Counted from the stretch's first letter, positions 35,330 to 44,501 are shown. The stretch is DNA of 64,000 nt from Alteromonas sp. BL110 (GCF_003443615.1 NZ_CP031967.1:310001-374000), one strand, 5' to 3'. Notes: a model not told the origin generated them from the letters alone. Numbers and translations: made by a program.

Positions 35330-35361
35330 AAAATAATAAAAGGGCCAATATTTCATGACCC
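35330..35361 (-). terminator. Possible terminator after the aldo/keto reductase gene
   Basis: On the minus strand GGGTCA and TGGCCC (one G-T pair) form a 6-bp stem around TGAAATAT, followed by TTTTATTATTTT. Weak stem but a good T tract, 12 bases after the stop codon. Confidence 0.5.
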
Positions 35362-35372
35362 TAAGTGCTGCG

Positions 35373-36542
35373 TTAAGCATTGGGGACTGGCGCTGCTTGG
35401 GCAATAAGCCCTTCGCTTTTAAGCTCACTCCAAAAGTCGTTGGGTACTTTAACCTTCATTGCAGCTACATTTTCGTGTATTTGCTCTTCGGTTCTTGCAC
35501 CAGGAATTATTGCTGAAACAACTTCTGGCGCTTCTGCGAACTGTAACGCCGCTGTCTTCATGTCGATACCATATTTATAAGCAATATTGCTAATTGCAGC
35601 ATATTTTTGCTTCATTTTTTCAGGTATTGCGCTGTCGTAATTAAATCTATCGCGTCCAGCCAAGTAGCCACCATTAAGCGGTGCGCCCACTACCACCGAC
35701 ATATCGCGCTTTTCTATCATAGGAAAGGTTTTCTCTAACGCATTTTCATGATCGAGCAATGAATACTGCAGTGCGAGTAAAAATATGTCAGGGTCAGAGT
35801 CTTCAAGCGATTTATAAACAGCCTCAGGTGTATTTATACCGAACCCCCAAGCTTTTATGATGCCTTCGTCACGCATTTTTGAAAGCTCAGGCATTGCGCC
35901 TTTAACGGCTTCATCGTAATACTTTACCCAGTCCTCGCCCATATCGCTGTTTTGCGGAGAAAGATCGTGGATATAGACTATGTCTAAAGACGACACTCCA
36001 ATACGATGTAAGGTGTCTTCTACTGAACGTCGTGTACCTGACGCTGTATAGTCATATTTGTAGTGAAAGGGGGAATGGTCTGCCCAATGCCACTTTTTCT
36101 TTAGAGGCTCTGAAGAAGGCGTAAGTAAACGACCAACTTTAGAGGATAGGACATAATCGTCGCGACTTTTGTTACGTAATAAGTCACCAAATCTGCGTTC
36201 ACTTAAACTTAAACCATAAAACGGTGAGGTATCGAAGTAACGTATACCTGAATCCCAAGCTGCGTGAAGCATACTTAAAATTTCCTCATCTGGCGATATG
36301 GTATTGAAACCATTGCCAGCGGCCAAGCCTCCCAGCCCCATACGCGATAGAGGGCGGTACCTTTTACTGTCCCCAGGCCTGTTTACGGGTAACATTTCGT
36401 GACTATTGTAGAGCCCTCTGGTCGGCATAACCTCACCAGATGACGCTTTGATTTTAAGCTTGTCTGCGAGTGCGTTAGAACTTACTGCTGATGTGAGGCC
36501 TAGTGCAGCCCCAGCTTTGATGAAACTCCTTCGAGATACCAT
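35373..36542 (-). CDS. Tat-exported aldo/keto reductase
   Basis: About 389 residues. The N-terminus is a twin-arginine signal (SRRSFIKAG, then a hydrophobic stretch ending SNALA), predicting folded export with bound cofactor. The mature part is an aldo/keto reductase barrel: YFDTSPFYGLSLSERRFG holds catalytic Asp and Tyr, SSKVGR the Lys, and VYIHDLSPQ the His, so the catalytic tetrad is intact. The sequence type resembles D-threo-aldose 1-dehydrogenase relatives. The frame opens at ATG 36566, but ATG 36542 (MVSRRSF) is preceded by GGAG at 9 bases and gives a typical Tat leader. Substrate and periplasmic electron donor are unknown. Confidence 0.87.
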   Translation of the reverse strand: MVSRRSFIKAGAALGLTSAVSSNALADKLKIKASSGEVMPTRGLYNSHEMLPVNRPGDSKRYRPLSRMGLGGLAAGNGFNTISPDEEILSMLHAAWDSGIRYFDTSPFYGLSLSERRFGDLLRNKSRDDYVLSSKVGRLLTPSSEPLKKKWHWADHSPFHYKYDYTASGTRRSVEDTLHRIGVSSLDIVYIHDLSPQNSDMGEDWVKYYDEAVKGAMPELSKMRDEGIIKAWGFGINTPEAVYKSLEDSDPDIFLLALQYSLLDHENALEKTFPMIEKRDMSVVVGAPLNGGYLAGRDRFNYDSAIPEKMKQKYAAISNIAYKYGIDMKTAALQFAEAPEVVSAIIPGARTEEQIHENVAAMKVKVPNDFWSELKSEGLIAQAAPVPNA

Positions 36543-36696
36543 GGAAATGTGCTCCGTAGAAAACAATAGAGAATTGCGAATACTACGTAGTAGAGATACC
36601 TAGAACAGAAAGCGGAAGATCACGAATTGAGAGTGTTAGCTGGCGACTTATATTAACAACACTCTTTATTACTACTTAAACCATAATTTTTATGGC

Positions 36697-36722
36697 ACAA
36701 AAAAACCGGCCTAAAGCCGGTT
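36697..36722 (-). terminator. Terminator of tRNA-Ser
   Basis: AACCGGC (36704-36710) and GCCGGTT (36716-36722) form a 7-bp stem; on the minus strand it is followed by a run of seven T. It lies 10 bases past the tRNA 3' end. Confidence 0.88.
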
Positions 36723-36731
36723 CTTTGTATT

Positions 36732-36822
36732 TGGCGGAGAGAGAGGGATTCGAACCCTCGATACGCTATAAACGTATACACACTTTCCAGGCGTGCGCCT
36801 TCAGCCACTCAGCCATCTCTCC
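36732..36822 (-). tRNA. tRNA-Ser (anticodon GGA)
   Basis: A 91-nt class II tRNA with long variable arm and encoded CCA. Read on the minus strand it begins GGAGAGATGGCTGAGTGG, has anticodon loop CTGGAAA (anticodon GGA, reads UCC/UCU), a variable stem GTATACG...CGTATC and T-loop GGTTCGAATCC. The acceptor GGAGAGA pairs with TCTCTCC before GCCA. Confidence 0.97.
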
Positions 36823-36871
36823 AAATTTTGTATCAAGAAGATTTCAACTACGAAAACCCTTGAGCGCGCGT

Positions 36872-36900
36872 ATAGTAGGTAAAGCCGCGCGCTTAATCAA
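36872..36900 (-). promoter_or_regulatory. Promoter of tRNA-Ser
   Basis: Minus strand: -35 TTGATT (36900-36895), 17-bp spacer, -10 TACTAT (36877-36872), followed by a GC-rich ACGCGCGC discriminator typical of stringently controlled stable-RNA promoters. Confidence 0.65.
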
Positions 36901-36944
36901 GAACTTGCTGGAAATTATTCAACAAGTGCTTATAAAACGTGCGC

Positions 36945-38000
36945 TTATAGTCCGCCTTTCGCTTTTAACTCGGCTGAGAAGTTAAGCATGCGGTCTAGGG
37001 GAATAAGTGCACCTTTACGCAATTCATCATCAACAAAGATTTCATGGCCATCACTTTCGCCCGTTAAAGACGCCTTAATCGCTTCTAAGCCGTTCATTGC
37101 CATCCAAGGACAGTGAGCACAGCTTTTACACGTAGCGCCGTTACCGCCCGTTGGAGCCTCTATAAACGTCTTCTCTGGAGTAAGTTGTTGCATCTTGTAA
37201 AAGATGCCTTTATCGGTAGCAACAATAAAGGTGTCGTTATCCATGGTTTGCGAGGCTTTTATCAACTGACTGGTTGAACCAACCGCATCGGCCATCTCTA
37301 CCACGCTTGCGGGTGATTCAGGGTGAACCAAAACTGCCGCATTCGGGTACAGCGCTTTCATATCAGCAAGCTTCTGCGCAGAGAACTCATCGTGAACAAT
37401 ACACTCGCCCTGCCACATCAACATGTCAGCACCGGTTTGCTTAGCAATGTAAGAGCCTAGGTGTCTGTCAGGGCCCCAAATGATCTTTTTGCCCTGGCTG
37501 TCTAAGTGCTCAACAATTTCCAGCGCGATGCTTGACGTCACTACCCAATCAGCGCGCGCTTTCACAGCCGCCGAAGTATTTGCGTAAACCACAACAGTGT
37601 GGTCAGGGTGCTGATCACAAAACTCGCTGAACTCTTTTACCGGGCAACCGATATCAAGGGAACAGGTCGCTTCAAGGGTAGGCATTAGCACGGTCTTTTC
37701 TGGGCTAAGAATTTTCGCCGTTTCACCCATAAAACGAACGCCAGCAACAATTAATGTTTGCTCTTCTACATCTCTACCAAATCGCGCCATTTCTAACGAA
37801 TCAGCTACACAACCGCCAGTTTCTTCAGCAAGCGCCTGAATTTCATGGTCGGTGTAATAGTGTGCGACAAGCACAGCGTTACGCGCCTTAAGTAAGGCTT
37901 TGATCTCTGCCTTTAACTCAGCTTTACGTGCTTCTGATAATGGCTGTGGTTTTGCTGGGAACGGGTACTCTACCTGCTCCACTCGAAATGCTACTGACAT
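36945..38000 (-). CDS. nadA: Quinolinate synthase A
   Basis: About 351 residues. NadA condenses iminoaspartate with dihydroxyacetone phosphate to quinolinate in NAD synthesis, using a 4Fe-4S cluster. The three Cys ligands are readable in [22 protein letters not shown] and [11 protein letters not shown]. Other conserved parts are [20 protein letters not shown] and [13 protein letters not shown]. The frame begins with a TTG at 38024, but ATG 38000 (MSVAFRVEQ) is preferred as the usual start. Nearest upstream are the tRNA-Lys genes; nadA downstream of tol-pal is a common gammaproteobacterial order. Confidence 0.95.
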   Translation of the reverse strand: MSVAFRVEQVEYPFPAKPQPLSEARKAELKAEIKALLKARNAVLVAHYYTDHEIQALAEETGGCVADSLEMARFGRDVEEQTLIVAGVRFMGETAKILSPEKTVLMPTLEATCSLDIGCPVKEFSEFCDQHPDHTVVVYANTSAAVKARADWVVTSSIALEIVEHLDSQGKKIIWGPDRHLGSYIAKQTGADMLMWQGECIVHDEFSAQKLADMKALYPNAAVLVHPESPASVVEMADAVGSTSQLIKASQTMDNDTFIVATDKGIFYKMQQLTPEKTFIEAPTGGNGATCKSCAHCPWMAMNGLEAIKASLTGESDGHEIFVDDELRKGALIPLDRMLNFSAELKAKGGL

Positions 38001-38242
38001 TAACCTACATCTCTGTTGCGACAAGGGTGCGGATTATACCCAACTGTCATAAAAATTACATACTACCTATTCAACATAAGCGTAATTAAATAGTCGTATT
38101 TGTACTTACCTTTTCTACTACATGGGGTTAAGTAAACTAGATTAAAGTGCAAATGAGATGAGTGACAATGCAAAGAGAAATGAAAACTGAATTTCAGAAT
38201 GTGCGATTTGAGTAGCGTGGTTTGAACGTTAAGAAGACTTGA

Positions 38243-38318
38243 TGGTGGGTCGTGCTGGATTCGAACCAGCGACCAATTGATTAAAAGTCAACTGCTCTAC
38301 CAACTGAGCTAACGACCC
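38243..38318 (-). tRNA. tRNA-Lys (anticodon TTT), copy 3 of 3 in transcription order
   Basis: A 76-nt tRNA with encoded CCA. Minus-strand reading GGGTCGTTAGCTCAGTTGG, anticodon loop CTTTTAA (anticodon TTT), T-loop GGTTCGAATCC. It is identical to the two copies to its right. Confidence 0.98.
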
Positions 38319-38356
38319 ATCAAGTGACACACAGATAAGTTTAGCAATTCAAATGA

Positions 38357-38432
38357 TGGTGGGTCGTGCTGGATTCGAACCAGCGACCAATTGATTAAAA
38401 GTCAACTGCTCTACCAACTGAGCTAACGACCC
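38357..38432 (-). tRNA. tRNA-Lys (anticodon TTT), copy 2 of 3
   Basis: A 76-nt tRNA identical in sequence to its neighbours, with the anticodon loop CTTTTAA and encoded CCA. It is separated from the flanking copies by 38 and 24 bp. Confidence 0.98.
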
Positions 38433-38456
38433 ATCATTTGATGCTAGGAGAGAAAG

Positions 38457-38532
38457 TGGTGGGTCGTGCTGGATTCGAACCAGCGACCAATTGATTAAAA
38501 GTCAACTGCTCTACCAACTGAGCTAACGACCC
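38457..38532 (-). tRNA. tRNA-Lys (anticodon TTT), copy 1 of 3, promoter-proximal
   Basis: A 76-nt tRNA identical to the other two copies. It lies closest to the promoter at 38574-38601, so the three genes are probably one transcript processed into tRNAs. Confidence 0.98.
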
Positions 38533-38573
38533 TTTCTTTCCTGTTGTTGCCTGTGTCTTGGCAACGGCGGCAT

Positions 38574-38601
38574 ATAATACTCAGATTTTTATTCGACGCA
38601 A
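38574..38601 (-). promoter_or_regulatory. Promoter of the tRNA-Lys cluster
   Basis: Minus strand: -35 TTGCGT (38601-38596), 16-bp spacer, -10 TATTAT (38579-38574), then a GC-rich GCCGCCG discriminator, as expected for a stringently controlled tRNA operon. Confidence 0.65.
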
Positions 38602-38791
38602 CCCATAACGTCCTTTTATTTTCATTTTTCTGTCAAATTACGACTAAACGGTCAAAATGAAAACAAATCGCTGAGTATTTATACCAGTGTTAATCGAGTT
38701 TAGTTGCTTTTTTACGGAGCACAGTAAAATTTGGTGCACGAATTTTAGGTCGCTAAAGCGAAATATTTTGGAGTTTTTTTGTTTAACTCAT

Positions 38792-38817
38792 AAAAAAGCC
38801 TCTTTAAAAGAGGCTTT
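38792..38817 (-). terminator. Terminator of the tol-pal operon
   Basis: AAAGCCTCTTT and AAAGAGGCTTT form the arms of a hairpin with a small loop; on the minus strand it is followed by a T run. It lies just after the cpoB stop at 38823. Confidence 0.85.
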
Positions 38818-38822
38818 GTTCA

Positions 38823-39623
38823 TTACAAGTTATTTAATCTAGATTCAGCAAGGCGTTTTGCTGAGGAATCTGGATATTCATTTACGACTTGTTGAAACAG
38901 CTGTCGAGCCGTTGCACTGTCTCCCGTACGTTCGGCAATTACACCAAGTTTCAACAAAGCGTCAGGGCGCTTAGTAGAGTCGGTAAAGCGATTAGCTACA
39001 ATATTAAATTGCTCACTTGCCTCACTCCACTGCTGCTTATTAAACAACAGTTGGCCTAACCAGTAATGCGCATTTGGCGCGTAACCACTGTTTGGAAAGC
39101 GCGAAATGAACGATTGAAACGCAGGAATGGCTTTATCGTACTCACGAGACTTGAGAATGAGGTTCACTGCATTTTCATACGCTTCATCTTCACCTGCCTG
39201 TGGCGTTAGAGCCTGTGCTGGCGTTGGTGAAGGCGTTGAACTTACTGAGCCTGGGTCAACACCTGCACTAGGCATGGCACTCCCCTGTAGCGCACCACTT
39301 TGCTTAAGAGCCTCTACGCGCTTATCTATTTCAAGGTAAAGCTCACGCTGACGCTCAAGTACTTTTTGAAGCTCGTTGGTATTCACTTCAACCGCACCGC
39401 GTAGTTGGTCGACTTCCATTTGCATGTTGTCTAGCTGGGTTTGAAGCCTGTGCTGCATTTCGGTTCGGCTTTTTACAATACGCTCTAGCACAACGATACG
39501 CTGCTCTAACTCACTGCCGCCATTGGCGTCTACCACAGGCGCTTGCGCAAATGCGGTAGAAACAGCAAGGGCGGCACTTAACGTGACGCCCATTTTTAAT
39601 GTCTTATTCGCCAGAATAGTCAT
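38823..39623 (-). CDS. cpoB: Cell division coordinator CpoB (YbgF)
   Basis: A 266-residue periplasmic protein linking Tol-Pal-driven outer-membrane constriction with PBP1B peptidoglycan synthesis. The signal peptide ends at about AQA; then a coiled-coil trimerisation segment (ELEQRIVVLERIVKSRT; MQHRLQTQLDNMQMEVDQL), a Pro/Ser-rich linker, and C-terminal TPR repeats (YENAVNLILKSREYDKAI, ANRFTDSTKRPDALLKLG). This order is diagnostic. Its ATG overlaps the pal stop by one base (TAATG), so translation is coupled. It is the last gene of the operon. Confidence 0.94.
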   Translation of the reverse strand: MTILANKTLKMGVTLSAALAVSTAFAQAPVVDANGGSELEQRIVVLERIVKSRTEMQHRLQTQLDNMQMEVDQLRGAVEVNTNELQKVLERQRELYLEIDKRVEALKQSGALQGSAMPSAGVDPGSVSSTPSPTPAQALTPQAGEDEAYENAVNLILKSREYDKAIPAFQSFISRFPNSGYAPNAHYWLGQLLFNKQQWSEASEQFNIVANRFTDSTKRPDALLKLGVIAERTGDSATARQLFQQVVNEYPDSSAKRLAESRLNNL

Positions 39624-40183
39624 TAGCGGTAAACAACCACTCCGCGACGGTTTTGAGCAAATGCATACTCAGTAGAACCCATCACTGCTGGTTTTTCTTC
39701 ACCGTATGAAACCACTGTTACTTGGCTGCTGCTTACGCCAGCATTAAGTAGGTAAGTTTCAACAGACTGTGCACGACGCTCGCCAAGTGCGATGTTGTAC
39801 TCTGGTGTACCACGGCTGTCAGTGTGACCTTCGATAGTCACTTTAGTGCTTGGGTTTTTAACCAAGAACGCCGCATGTTTGTCTAGAATACGCTGGAACT
39901 CTGGCTTGATGCTTGAGCGGTCAAAGTCAAAGTAAACAGTTTGTTCGTTTTTTAGCGCTTCCATTTCTTGCTGAACCATTTCTTCCTGACGCTTCATGCG
40001 CTGAGCAGCTTCGGCTTTAACGCGCTGTGCTTCAGCTTCACGAGCTTCAGCTTCTGCAGCCGCTTGTTCTTGTGCAAGACGGTTACGTTCAGCTGCCAAT
40101 TCTTCTTCGCTAGGGCCTGAAGAACATGCCATCATTGTCACTACTGGCAATGCGATAATGAAGCTCTTCATCACTTTATTCAT
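39623..40183 (-). CDS. pal: Peptidoglycan-associated lipoprotein Pal
   Basis: About 186 residues. Lipoprotein signal with lipobox MMAC|SSG, an Ala/Glu-rich helix (residues 30-75), and a C-terminal OmpA-like domain binding meso-diaminopimelate of peptidoglycan: YFDFDRSSIKPEFQRIL, IEGHTDSRGTPEYNIALG and RRAQSVETYL. Pal anchors the outer membrane to the wall and is relocated by TolB. The frame begins at ATG 40189, but the in-frame ATG 40183 has AGG six bases ahead and is favoured. It follows tolB by 46 bp and overlaps cpoB. Confidence 0.95.
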   Translation of the reverse strand: MNKVMKSFIIALPVVTMMACSSGPSEEELAAERNRLAQEQAAAEAEAREAEAQRVKAEAAQRMKRQEEMVQQEMEALKNEQTVYFDFDRSSIKPEFQRILDKHAAFLVKNPSTKVTIEGHTDSRGTPEYNIALGERRAQSVETYLLNAGVSSSQVTVVSYGEEKPAVMGSTEYAFAQNRRGVVVYR

Positions 40184-40229
40184 TTGCATCCTACTAATCC
40201 TTAAATTTTATTGTTTAGTCGTTAAATTG

Positions 40230-41585
40230 TTAGAACAAAAATGGTGACCAACTTGGCGATTTAACTTGCCCATTGGCTGCTGGTAACCTAGCTTTAAAAC
40301 GCCCATCTAAAGAGACAAGTGATAGTACTTGAGTCCCCTCGTGAAGGGTGCTGTAAATAATCATGCTTCCATTCGGCGCTACACTTGGTGATTCGTCTAA
40401 GTACGTCCGTGTCAGTACTTGAGGTGAACCACCATCCAAAGACTGCTTAGCAATGTGATAGTTCCCATTAGTTTGGTTGACCATAATCATTTGCTTGCCG
40501 TCAGGGGTTAGCGTACCGCCAAGGTTTTGCTCACCTACGAAGGTAACGCGCCTTACTTTCCCAGAATTTAAATTTACGCTATATATCTGGGGTTTACCAC
40601 CCCGTTCCGAGCTAAATATTAAACCGCTGCCATCGGGTAGCCATGCAGGCTCCGTATCAATCGCTCTATTGCGTGTAACTCGGCGCAGATTTTTCGTCGC
40701 TAAGTCCATCACATAGAGTTCAGGGTTTCCATCTTTCGATAAAACCATAGCAAGTTGCTTGCCATCTGGCGAAAATGTAGGGCTACTGTTTATTCCAGGA
40801 AAATCAGTAATGCGTGTACGCTCACTGGTGTAAATATCTTGAATGAATATTTGTGGTCTACGGTTTTCAAAGCTTACATAAGCTAACTTTTCGCCGTCAG
40901 GGGACCATACCGGCGACATAAGTGGCTCAGGTGACGACAACAGACGGGTTTCGTTCTCGCCATCATAATCTGCAATCACTAATTGATAAGGCTTGTCCAC
41001 GGTATCGCGGTCGCGAACAATGACATAAGCAATTTTCGTTAAAAATGCACCGCGAACGCCGGTTAATTTTTCATAGACGATGTCGCTAATTCGATGCGCA
41101 TACTGGCGAAAATCTCGCCCGTTAATTACCGCCTGACGGGAAGCAAGAACATGATTGTTACTCGATACTAAGTTGCCGTCTTTAAGTACTTTAGCCTGGC
41201 CGTTATCAACTTGCCCCTTAAGCACATCAATAAGTTCATAAGATACAAGGAAGCGGTCCCCGCCTTGAGGCTCGATGCTTCCTACTAATACGGTATCAAC
41301 ACCAAGCGTTGCCCACGCTGTGTAAGACACTTGCTCAGCGGTTTCTGGATACTGTGGCATTTTATCTACAGATACCGGGTTAAATTTACCGCTTCGCATC
41401 AAATCAGCCATCACCACTTTAGAAATGTCGCCTGGCATACTGCCTTGTCCTTTCCATTTAAATGGCACAACACCGATTGGCCGGGCGCTATCTACGCCTT
41501 CGGTTATTACAATTTCTAAGGATGCAAATACTTTGACACTAAAGGCCATCGTAATAAGCGCTATCCATAAACCTAGTTTTTTCAT
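40230..41585 (-). CDS. tolB: Tol-Pal translocation protein TolB
   Basis: A 451-residue periplasmic protein of about normal length. The signal peptide ends at KVFAS; the N-terminal alpha/beta domain starts [20 protein letters not shown], and a six-bladed beta-propeller follows with repeated [22 protein letters not shown] and [11 protein letters not shown] units. TolB contacts Pal and TolA. It starts only 4 bp after the tolA stop, consistent with one operon. Confidence 0.96.
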   Translation of the reverse strand: MKKLGLWIALITMAFSVKVFASLEIVITEGVDSARPIGVVPFKWKGQGSMPGDISKVVMADLMRSGKFNPVSVDKMPQYPETAEQVSYTAWATLGVDTVLVGSIEPQGGDRFLVSYELIDVLKGQVDNGQAKVLKDGNLVSSNNHVLASRQAVINGRDFRQYAHRISDIVYEKLTGVRGAFLTKIAYVIVRDRDTVDKPYQLVIADYDGENETRLLSSPEPLMSPVWSPDGEKLAYVSFENRRPQIFIQDIYTSERTRITDFPGINSSPTFSPDGKQLAMVLSKDGNPELYVMDLATKNLRRVTRNRAIDTEPAWLPDGSGLIFSSERGGKPQIYSVNLNSGKVRRVTFVGEQNLGGTLTPDGKQMIMVNQTNGNYHIAKQSLDGGSPQVLTRTYLDESPSVAPNGSMIIYSTLHEGTQVLSLVSLDGRFKARLPAANGQVKSPSWSPFLF

Positions 41586-41589
41586 ACCA

Positions 41590-42474
41590 CTATAATTCCA
41601 CTTTTAAAGTTATGTCTTTTAGCTGCTCGTAAACATCGGGTGCATCTGACACAGGTAGCTTTTCTGCACGGCGCACTGCACTCTCTGCGGCGCGACATAG
41701 CGCGTCGTTACCACCAAGTACACGAATGCTGGTTACAAATCCTGTGGTCGCCAGCCGTATATTCAAGCGACAAGTTTTACCGCTATAGCTGTCGTCAGAA
41801 TATAGGTTGCGCTTGATAGTTTGCTGAATTAGCGCAGTGTAGCGCTCAACTTCAGTTAACACTTGCTTTCGTCTACGCTCTCGCTGAGCCGCTTGCTCTT
41901 GCGCTAACTGCTCTTGCATGATCCTTTCCATCTCTGCACGTTCAGCCGCTTCTTTCTTCTTACGCTCGGCTTCAGCTTTCGCTTTTGCTTCACGTTCCTT
42001 GCGCTCTTGTTCCTTTTGCGCAGCAAGGCGTTCTAAGTCTTTTTGTCTTTTCGCCTCGGCGGCTTCAGCTTCACGCTTTTCTCGAGCTCGCTTTGCAGCT
42101 AGCTGCTGTTGACGTTTTTTCTCTGCTGCCGCCTGTGCTTTTCTTTGTTTCTCTCGCTCTTGGGCTCGCGCCTGCGCTTCGGCTTGTGCCTGGGCCTTTT
42201 TCTGGTCGGCTATCGCTTGCGCATCAATAAAGGTTGCTTCAATTACTGGCGCATTAGAGGGAGCGTTAGGAAGCGGTTCGGGCGAGAAACTGACGCTAAT
42301 AAGTAACAGTGCTGCAATAATGGCATGCAGGCCTAACGACTTGTATAAACCAAGTTGTTCAGGCGTCAATTTACTTTCTTTCTTGTTACCTTTTTGTTTC
42401 GCCCCCGCGCGCGCTCCTTCTTCCGAAGAAGCATTTTTGTGCTCAGTGCTGTTGGACACTTCAGGTTTCGACAT
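41590..42474 (-). CDS. tolA: Cell envelope protein TolA
   Basis: About 294 residues. A cytoplasmic N-terminus precedes one TM helix ([18 protein letters not shown]); a long Ala/Lys/Glu/Arg-rich helix (about residues 85-205) spans the periplasm; the C-terminal domain contacts Pal/TolB ([21 protein letters not shown], then a Cys in ALCRAAESA). TolA carries energy from TolQR to the outer membrane. The frame can start at TTG 42489, overlapping the tolR stop, but ATG 42474 is chosen; the TTG alternative would give translational coupling. Its lateral low-complexity domain creates long antisense frames that are not genes. Confidence 0.93.
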   Translation of the reverse strand: MSKPEVSNSTEHKNASSEEGARAGAKQKGNKKESKLTPEQLGLYKSLGLHAIIAALLLISVSFSPEPLPNAPSNAPVIEATFIDAQAIADQKKAQAQAEAQARAQEREKQRKAQAAAEKKRQQQLAAKRAREKREAEAAEAKRQKDLERLAAQKEQERKEREAKAKAEAERKKKEAAERAEMERIMQEQLAQEQAAQRERRRKQVLTEVERYTALIQQTIKRNLYSDDSYSGKTCRLNIRLATTGFVTSIRVLGGNDALCRAAESAVRRAEKLPVSDAPDVYEQLKDITLKVEL

Positions 42475-42481
42475 ATCTATT

Positions 42482-42901
42482 TTACTCAACCGGATCCGTC
42501 ATTAACCCTACTGAAGGCACACCAGCTTCTTGCAACAATACCATCAACTGTATCACTTCGTTATACGCCACCTGTCCATCGCCCTTAACCACTACGGGTG
42601 TATTAGGCTCTTTGGTCAACTGTGCTTTAACAATAGCGCCCAGTTCATCTTCACTAATTGGAGATTCTTGGTCTTCACCAACATTCAAAAAGTAGCGGCC
42701 TTTAACATCTACCGACGCAATAATGGGTGGGTTATCTTCTTGCTCGATTGGGTTAGCGCTTGCTTTAGGCAGGTCAACCTTTACCCCTTGCGAAATAAGT
42801 GGCGCCGTTACCATGAAGATAATCAGTAGCACTAACATCACATCGATGTAAGGTACAACGTTTATCTCTGATACCGGTCTGCGGCGTTTTCTTACATACA
42901 T
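42482..42901 (-). CDS. tolR: Tol-Pal system protein TolR
   Basis: A 139-residue ExbD/TolR-family inner-membrane protein. One TM helix near the N-terminus carries the proton-channel Asp (VPYIDVMLVLLIIFMV), with the rest periplasmic. With TolQ it converts the proton gradient into motion of TolA. It sits 29 bp after tolQ. ATG 42901 is preceded by GGAGGACTTGTT on the minus strand, a strong ribosome site. Confidence 0.95.
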   Translation of the reverse strand: MYVRKRRRPVSEINVVPYIDVMLVLLIIFMVTAPLISQGVKVDLPKASANPIEQEDNPPIIASVDVKGRYFLNVGEDQESPISEDELGAIVKAQLTKEPNTPVVVKGDGQVAYNEVIQLMVLLQEAGVPSVGLMTDPVE

Positions 42902-42930
42902 AACAAGTCCTCCGTTTGGAATGTAAACGC

Positions 42931-43620
42931 TTAGGCTTGTTGTTGTGCTTGCGCAGCAACCGCTTGGCGATGAAGAATTGCAGAGAACTCTTCCATGAAG
43001 TTGCCATAGCTATTTTCTAGCTTTTCAACTTGGTGACTAAAGCGGTTGTATGCGATCACAGCTGGAATAGCGGCGAATAGACCAATGGCAGTTGCAATAA
43101 GCGCTTCTGCAATACCAGGCGCTACCATTGCAAGGGTAGCTTGCTGTACTTCACCTAACGCGATGAAGGCATTCATTATTCCCCAAACAGTTCCGAAAAG
43201 ACCAATGTAAGGACTAATAGAGCCTGCAGTAGCTAAAAAAGGTAGACGACTTTCTAGTTCTTCTACTTGGCGAGACATAGAAACGCGCATAGCGCGGTAC
43301 GTACCGTCAACAATGCCGTTAGTTGCCGTGTTTGATTTGCGCAGGCGAACAAACTCTTTAAAACCTGAACAAAAGATGCTGCCCATACCGGTTAGGTTAG
43401 TTCGTGCTGACAGCTCTTGATAAAGACGGTTCAGGTCAGCGCCTGACCAGAACTTATCTTCAAATTGACGCATTTCATTGCGAGCAGCTGACAGTGCTTT
43501 ACTTCGTTGAAATATAAATGTCCAAGACGCGACTGAAACGCTTAATAGTAAAAGCATAACAAGTTGAACAATAAAGCTTGCTTGTAAGAACAAGCCAATA
43601 AAAGTGAGATCAGATGACAC
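42931..43620 (-). CDS. tolQ: Tol-Pal system protein TolQ
   Basis: A 229-residue MotA/TolQ/ExbB-family proton-channel protein with three TM helices (residues about 12-35, 135-155 and 170-190). The TM2/TM3 region carries [20 protein letters not shown] and [20 protein letters not shown], which are diagnostic. It overlaps ybgC by 11 bp, showing they are one operon. The order ybgC-tolQ-tolR-tolA-tolB-pal-cpoB is the standard gammaproteobacterial one. Confidence 0.95.
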   Translation of the reverse strand: MSSDLTFIGLFLQASFIVQLVMLLLLSVSVASWTFIFQRSKALSAARNEMRQFEDKFWSGADLNRLYQELSARTNLTGMGSIFCSGFKEFVRLRKSNTATNGIVDGTYRAMRVSMSRQVEELESRLPFLATAGSISPYIGLFGTVWGIMNAFIALGEVQQATLAMVAPGIAEALIATAIGLFAAIPAVIAYNRFSHQVEKLENSYGNFMEEFSAILHRQAVAAQAQQQA

Positions 43621-44008
43621 GCGAAATTTCCCCTAACAAAGTACGTGGTAATCTTTTTGGCTTCATTACAGCCAAATCGACGCAGGCAACCTTAATATTT
43701 CCAGATACTAAGGTAACGCCTTGTTCATTTTTAATATTTTGTTGAAACGTCATACTAGCGCCTTTCAATTCTACAACGCGAGTTTCAATACTCAACAACT
43801 GATTAAACCGCGCGGGCGCATAGTTATGCATTTCAACGTGTTTGACGACAAAAGCTATGGATTGTTCCATTAGCGTATCTTGTTCGTAACCTAGCCCGCG
43901 AAGCCACTCGGTTCGGGCCCTCTCCATAAACTTAAGGTAATTTGCATAATAGACTATGCCGCCTGCGTCGGTGTCTTCGTAATACACTCTTACCTGATGT
44001 AAATGCAT
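43610..44008 (-). CDS. ybgC: Tol-Pal-associated acyl-CoA thioesterase YbgC
   Basis: A 132-residue hot-dog fold thioesterase. The active-site signature is [28 protein letters not shown] from residue 9, with the catalytic Asp in DTDAGG. YbgC hydrolyses acyl-CoAs and associates with the acyl carrier protein and phospholipid enzymes. Its position at the head of tolQRA fits. The 557-bp region upstream contains a separate plus-strand RNA unit, so the operon promoter probably lies within about 200 bp of the start. Confidence 0.93.
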   Translation of the reverse strand: MHLHQVRVYYEDTDAGGIVYYANYLKFMERARTEWLRGLGYEQDTLMEQSIAFVVKHVEMHNYAPARFNQLLSIETRVVELKGASMTFQQNIKNEQGVTLVSGNIKVACVDLAVMKPKRLPRTLLGEISRVI

Positions 44009-44195
44009 AACTATTCCTTCACCTTTAAATTAATTAATCCCAAATGTAGTTAGAACTACTATTTTAAGCGATAAAATGCAGAACAAAAAATCCCTACAGA
44101 CCCCGTTAAGACTAACCATTAATCAAAACTAAACCAATATTAAACACATATTTAACACATTAGTTTTTCTAATCTTTGTCAACAATTTTACTCAA

Positions 44196-44223
44196 TTGTG
44201 CTTTTTTCAACACTCCCTATAAT
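44196..44223 (+). promoter_or_regulatory. Promoter of the sRNA candidate
   Basis: -35 TTGTGC (44196-44201), 16-bp spacer, consensus -10 TATAAT (44218-44223) on the plus strand; transcription would begin near 44230. Confidence 0.6.
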
Positions 44224-44229
44224 GCACAG

Positions 44230-44362
44230 CATCAGTCGTACAGAGCGTGATGGTGCTTAGCACGGTCATGCAAGAGTTTTTCTCCTGTTAGACATGAGTT
44301 CCCTGGATTTATTTCCTTCAACACTTGTTGTTTTAGCCCGCTCTCTGAGCGGGCTTTTTTTT
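44230..44362 (+). ncRNA. Candidate small RNA between ybgC and ruvB
   Basis: A stand-alone transcription unit of about 133 nt: a consensus promoter just upstream, no good coding frame, and a classic terminator at the end (AGCCCGCTC, TCT, GAGCGGGCT, then eight T). All flanking genes point the other way and the next plus-strand gene is nearly 5 kb on, so it is not a leader. The middle has a single-stranded-looking U/C-rich stretch (TTTATTTCCTTCAACA) suited to base pairing or Hfq binding. I could not match it to a known family. A 33-codon frame from ATG 44294 runs through the terminator and is not believed. Confidence 0.55.
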
Positions 44363-44363
44363 A
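44335..44363 (+). terminator. Terminator of the sRNA candidate
   Basis: AGCCCGCTC (44335-44343) pairs with GAGCGGGCT (44347-44355), 9 bp around a TCT loop, followed by T run. The minus-strand side has no T run, so it acts on the plus strand. Confidence 0.9.
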
Positions 44364-44501
44364 CCCTCAGTTTGACATTGTTTCAAACGAAGTAATCAGC
44401 ACCTACACTAGCCGCTCGCTCTATACCCGCGTTCTACAACGAGCCGAATTTGTTTCCACTTAGCATAAACCTGTATAACTTTAACTATTGCCTAAGCCTA
44501 A

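Noticed and set aside
36692..36985. 97-codon plus-strand frame over tRNA-Ser
   Set aside because: It lies antisense to the tRNA and its terminator and overlaps the nadA end; a chance frame.
38243..38532. Regularly spaced repeats resembling a CRISPR or repeat array
   Set aside because: They are three complete 76-nt tRNA-Lys genes with cloverleaf features and CCA ends.
41918..42588. Several plus-strand frames opposite tolA
   Set aside because: They come from the low-complexity Lys/Ala/Glu-rich helix of TolA read backwards; they lack ribosome sites and protein-like composition.
44294..44395. 33-codon frame (MSSLDLFPSTLVVLA...) inside the sRNA candidate
   Set aside because: It runs through a strong terminator, has no ribosome-binding site and shows no conserved-looking sequence.
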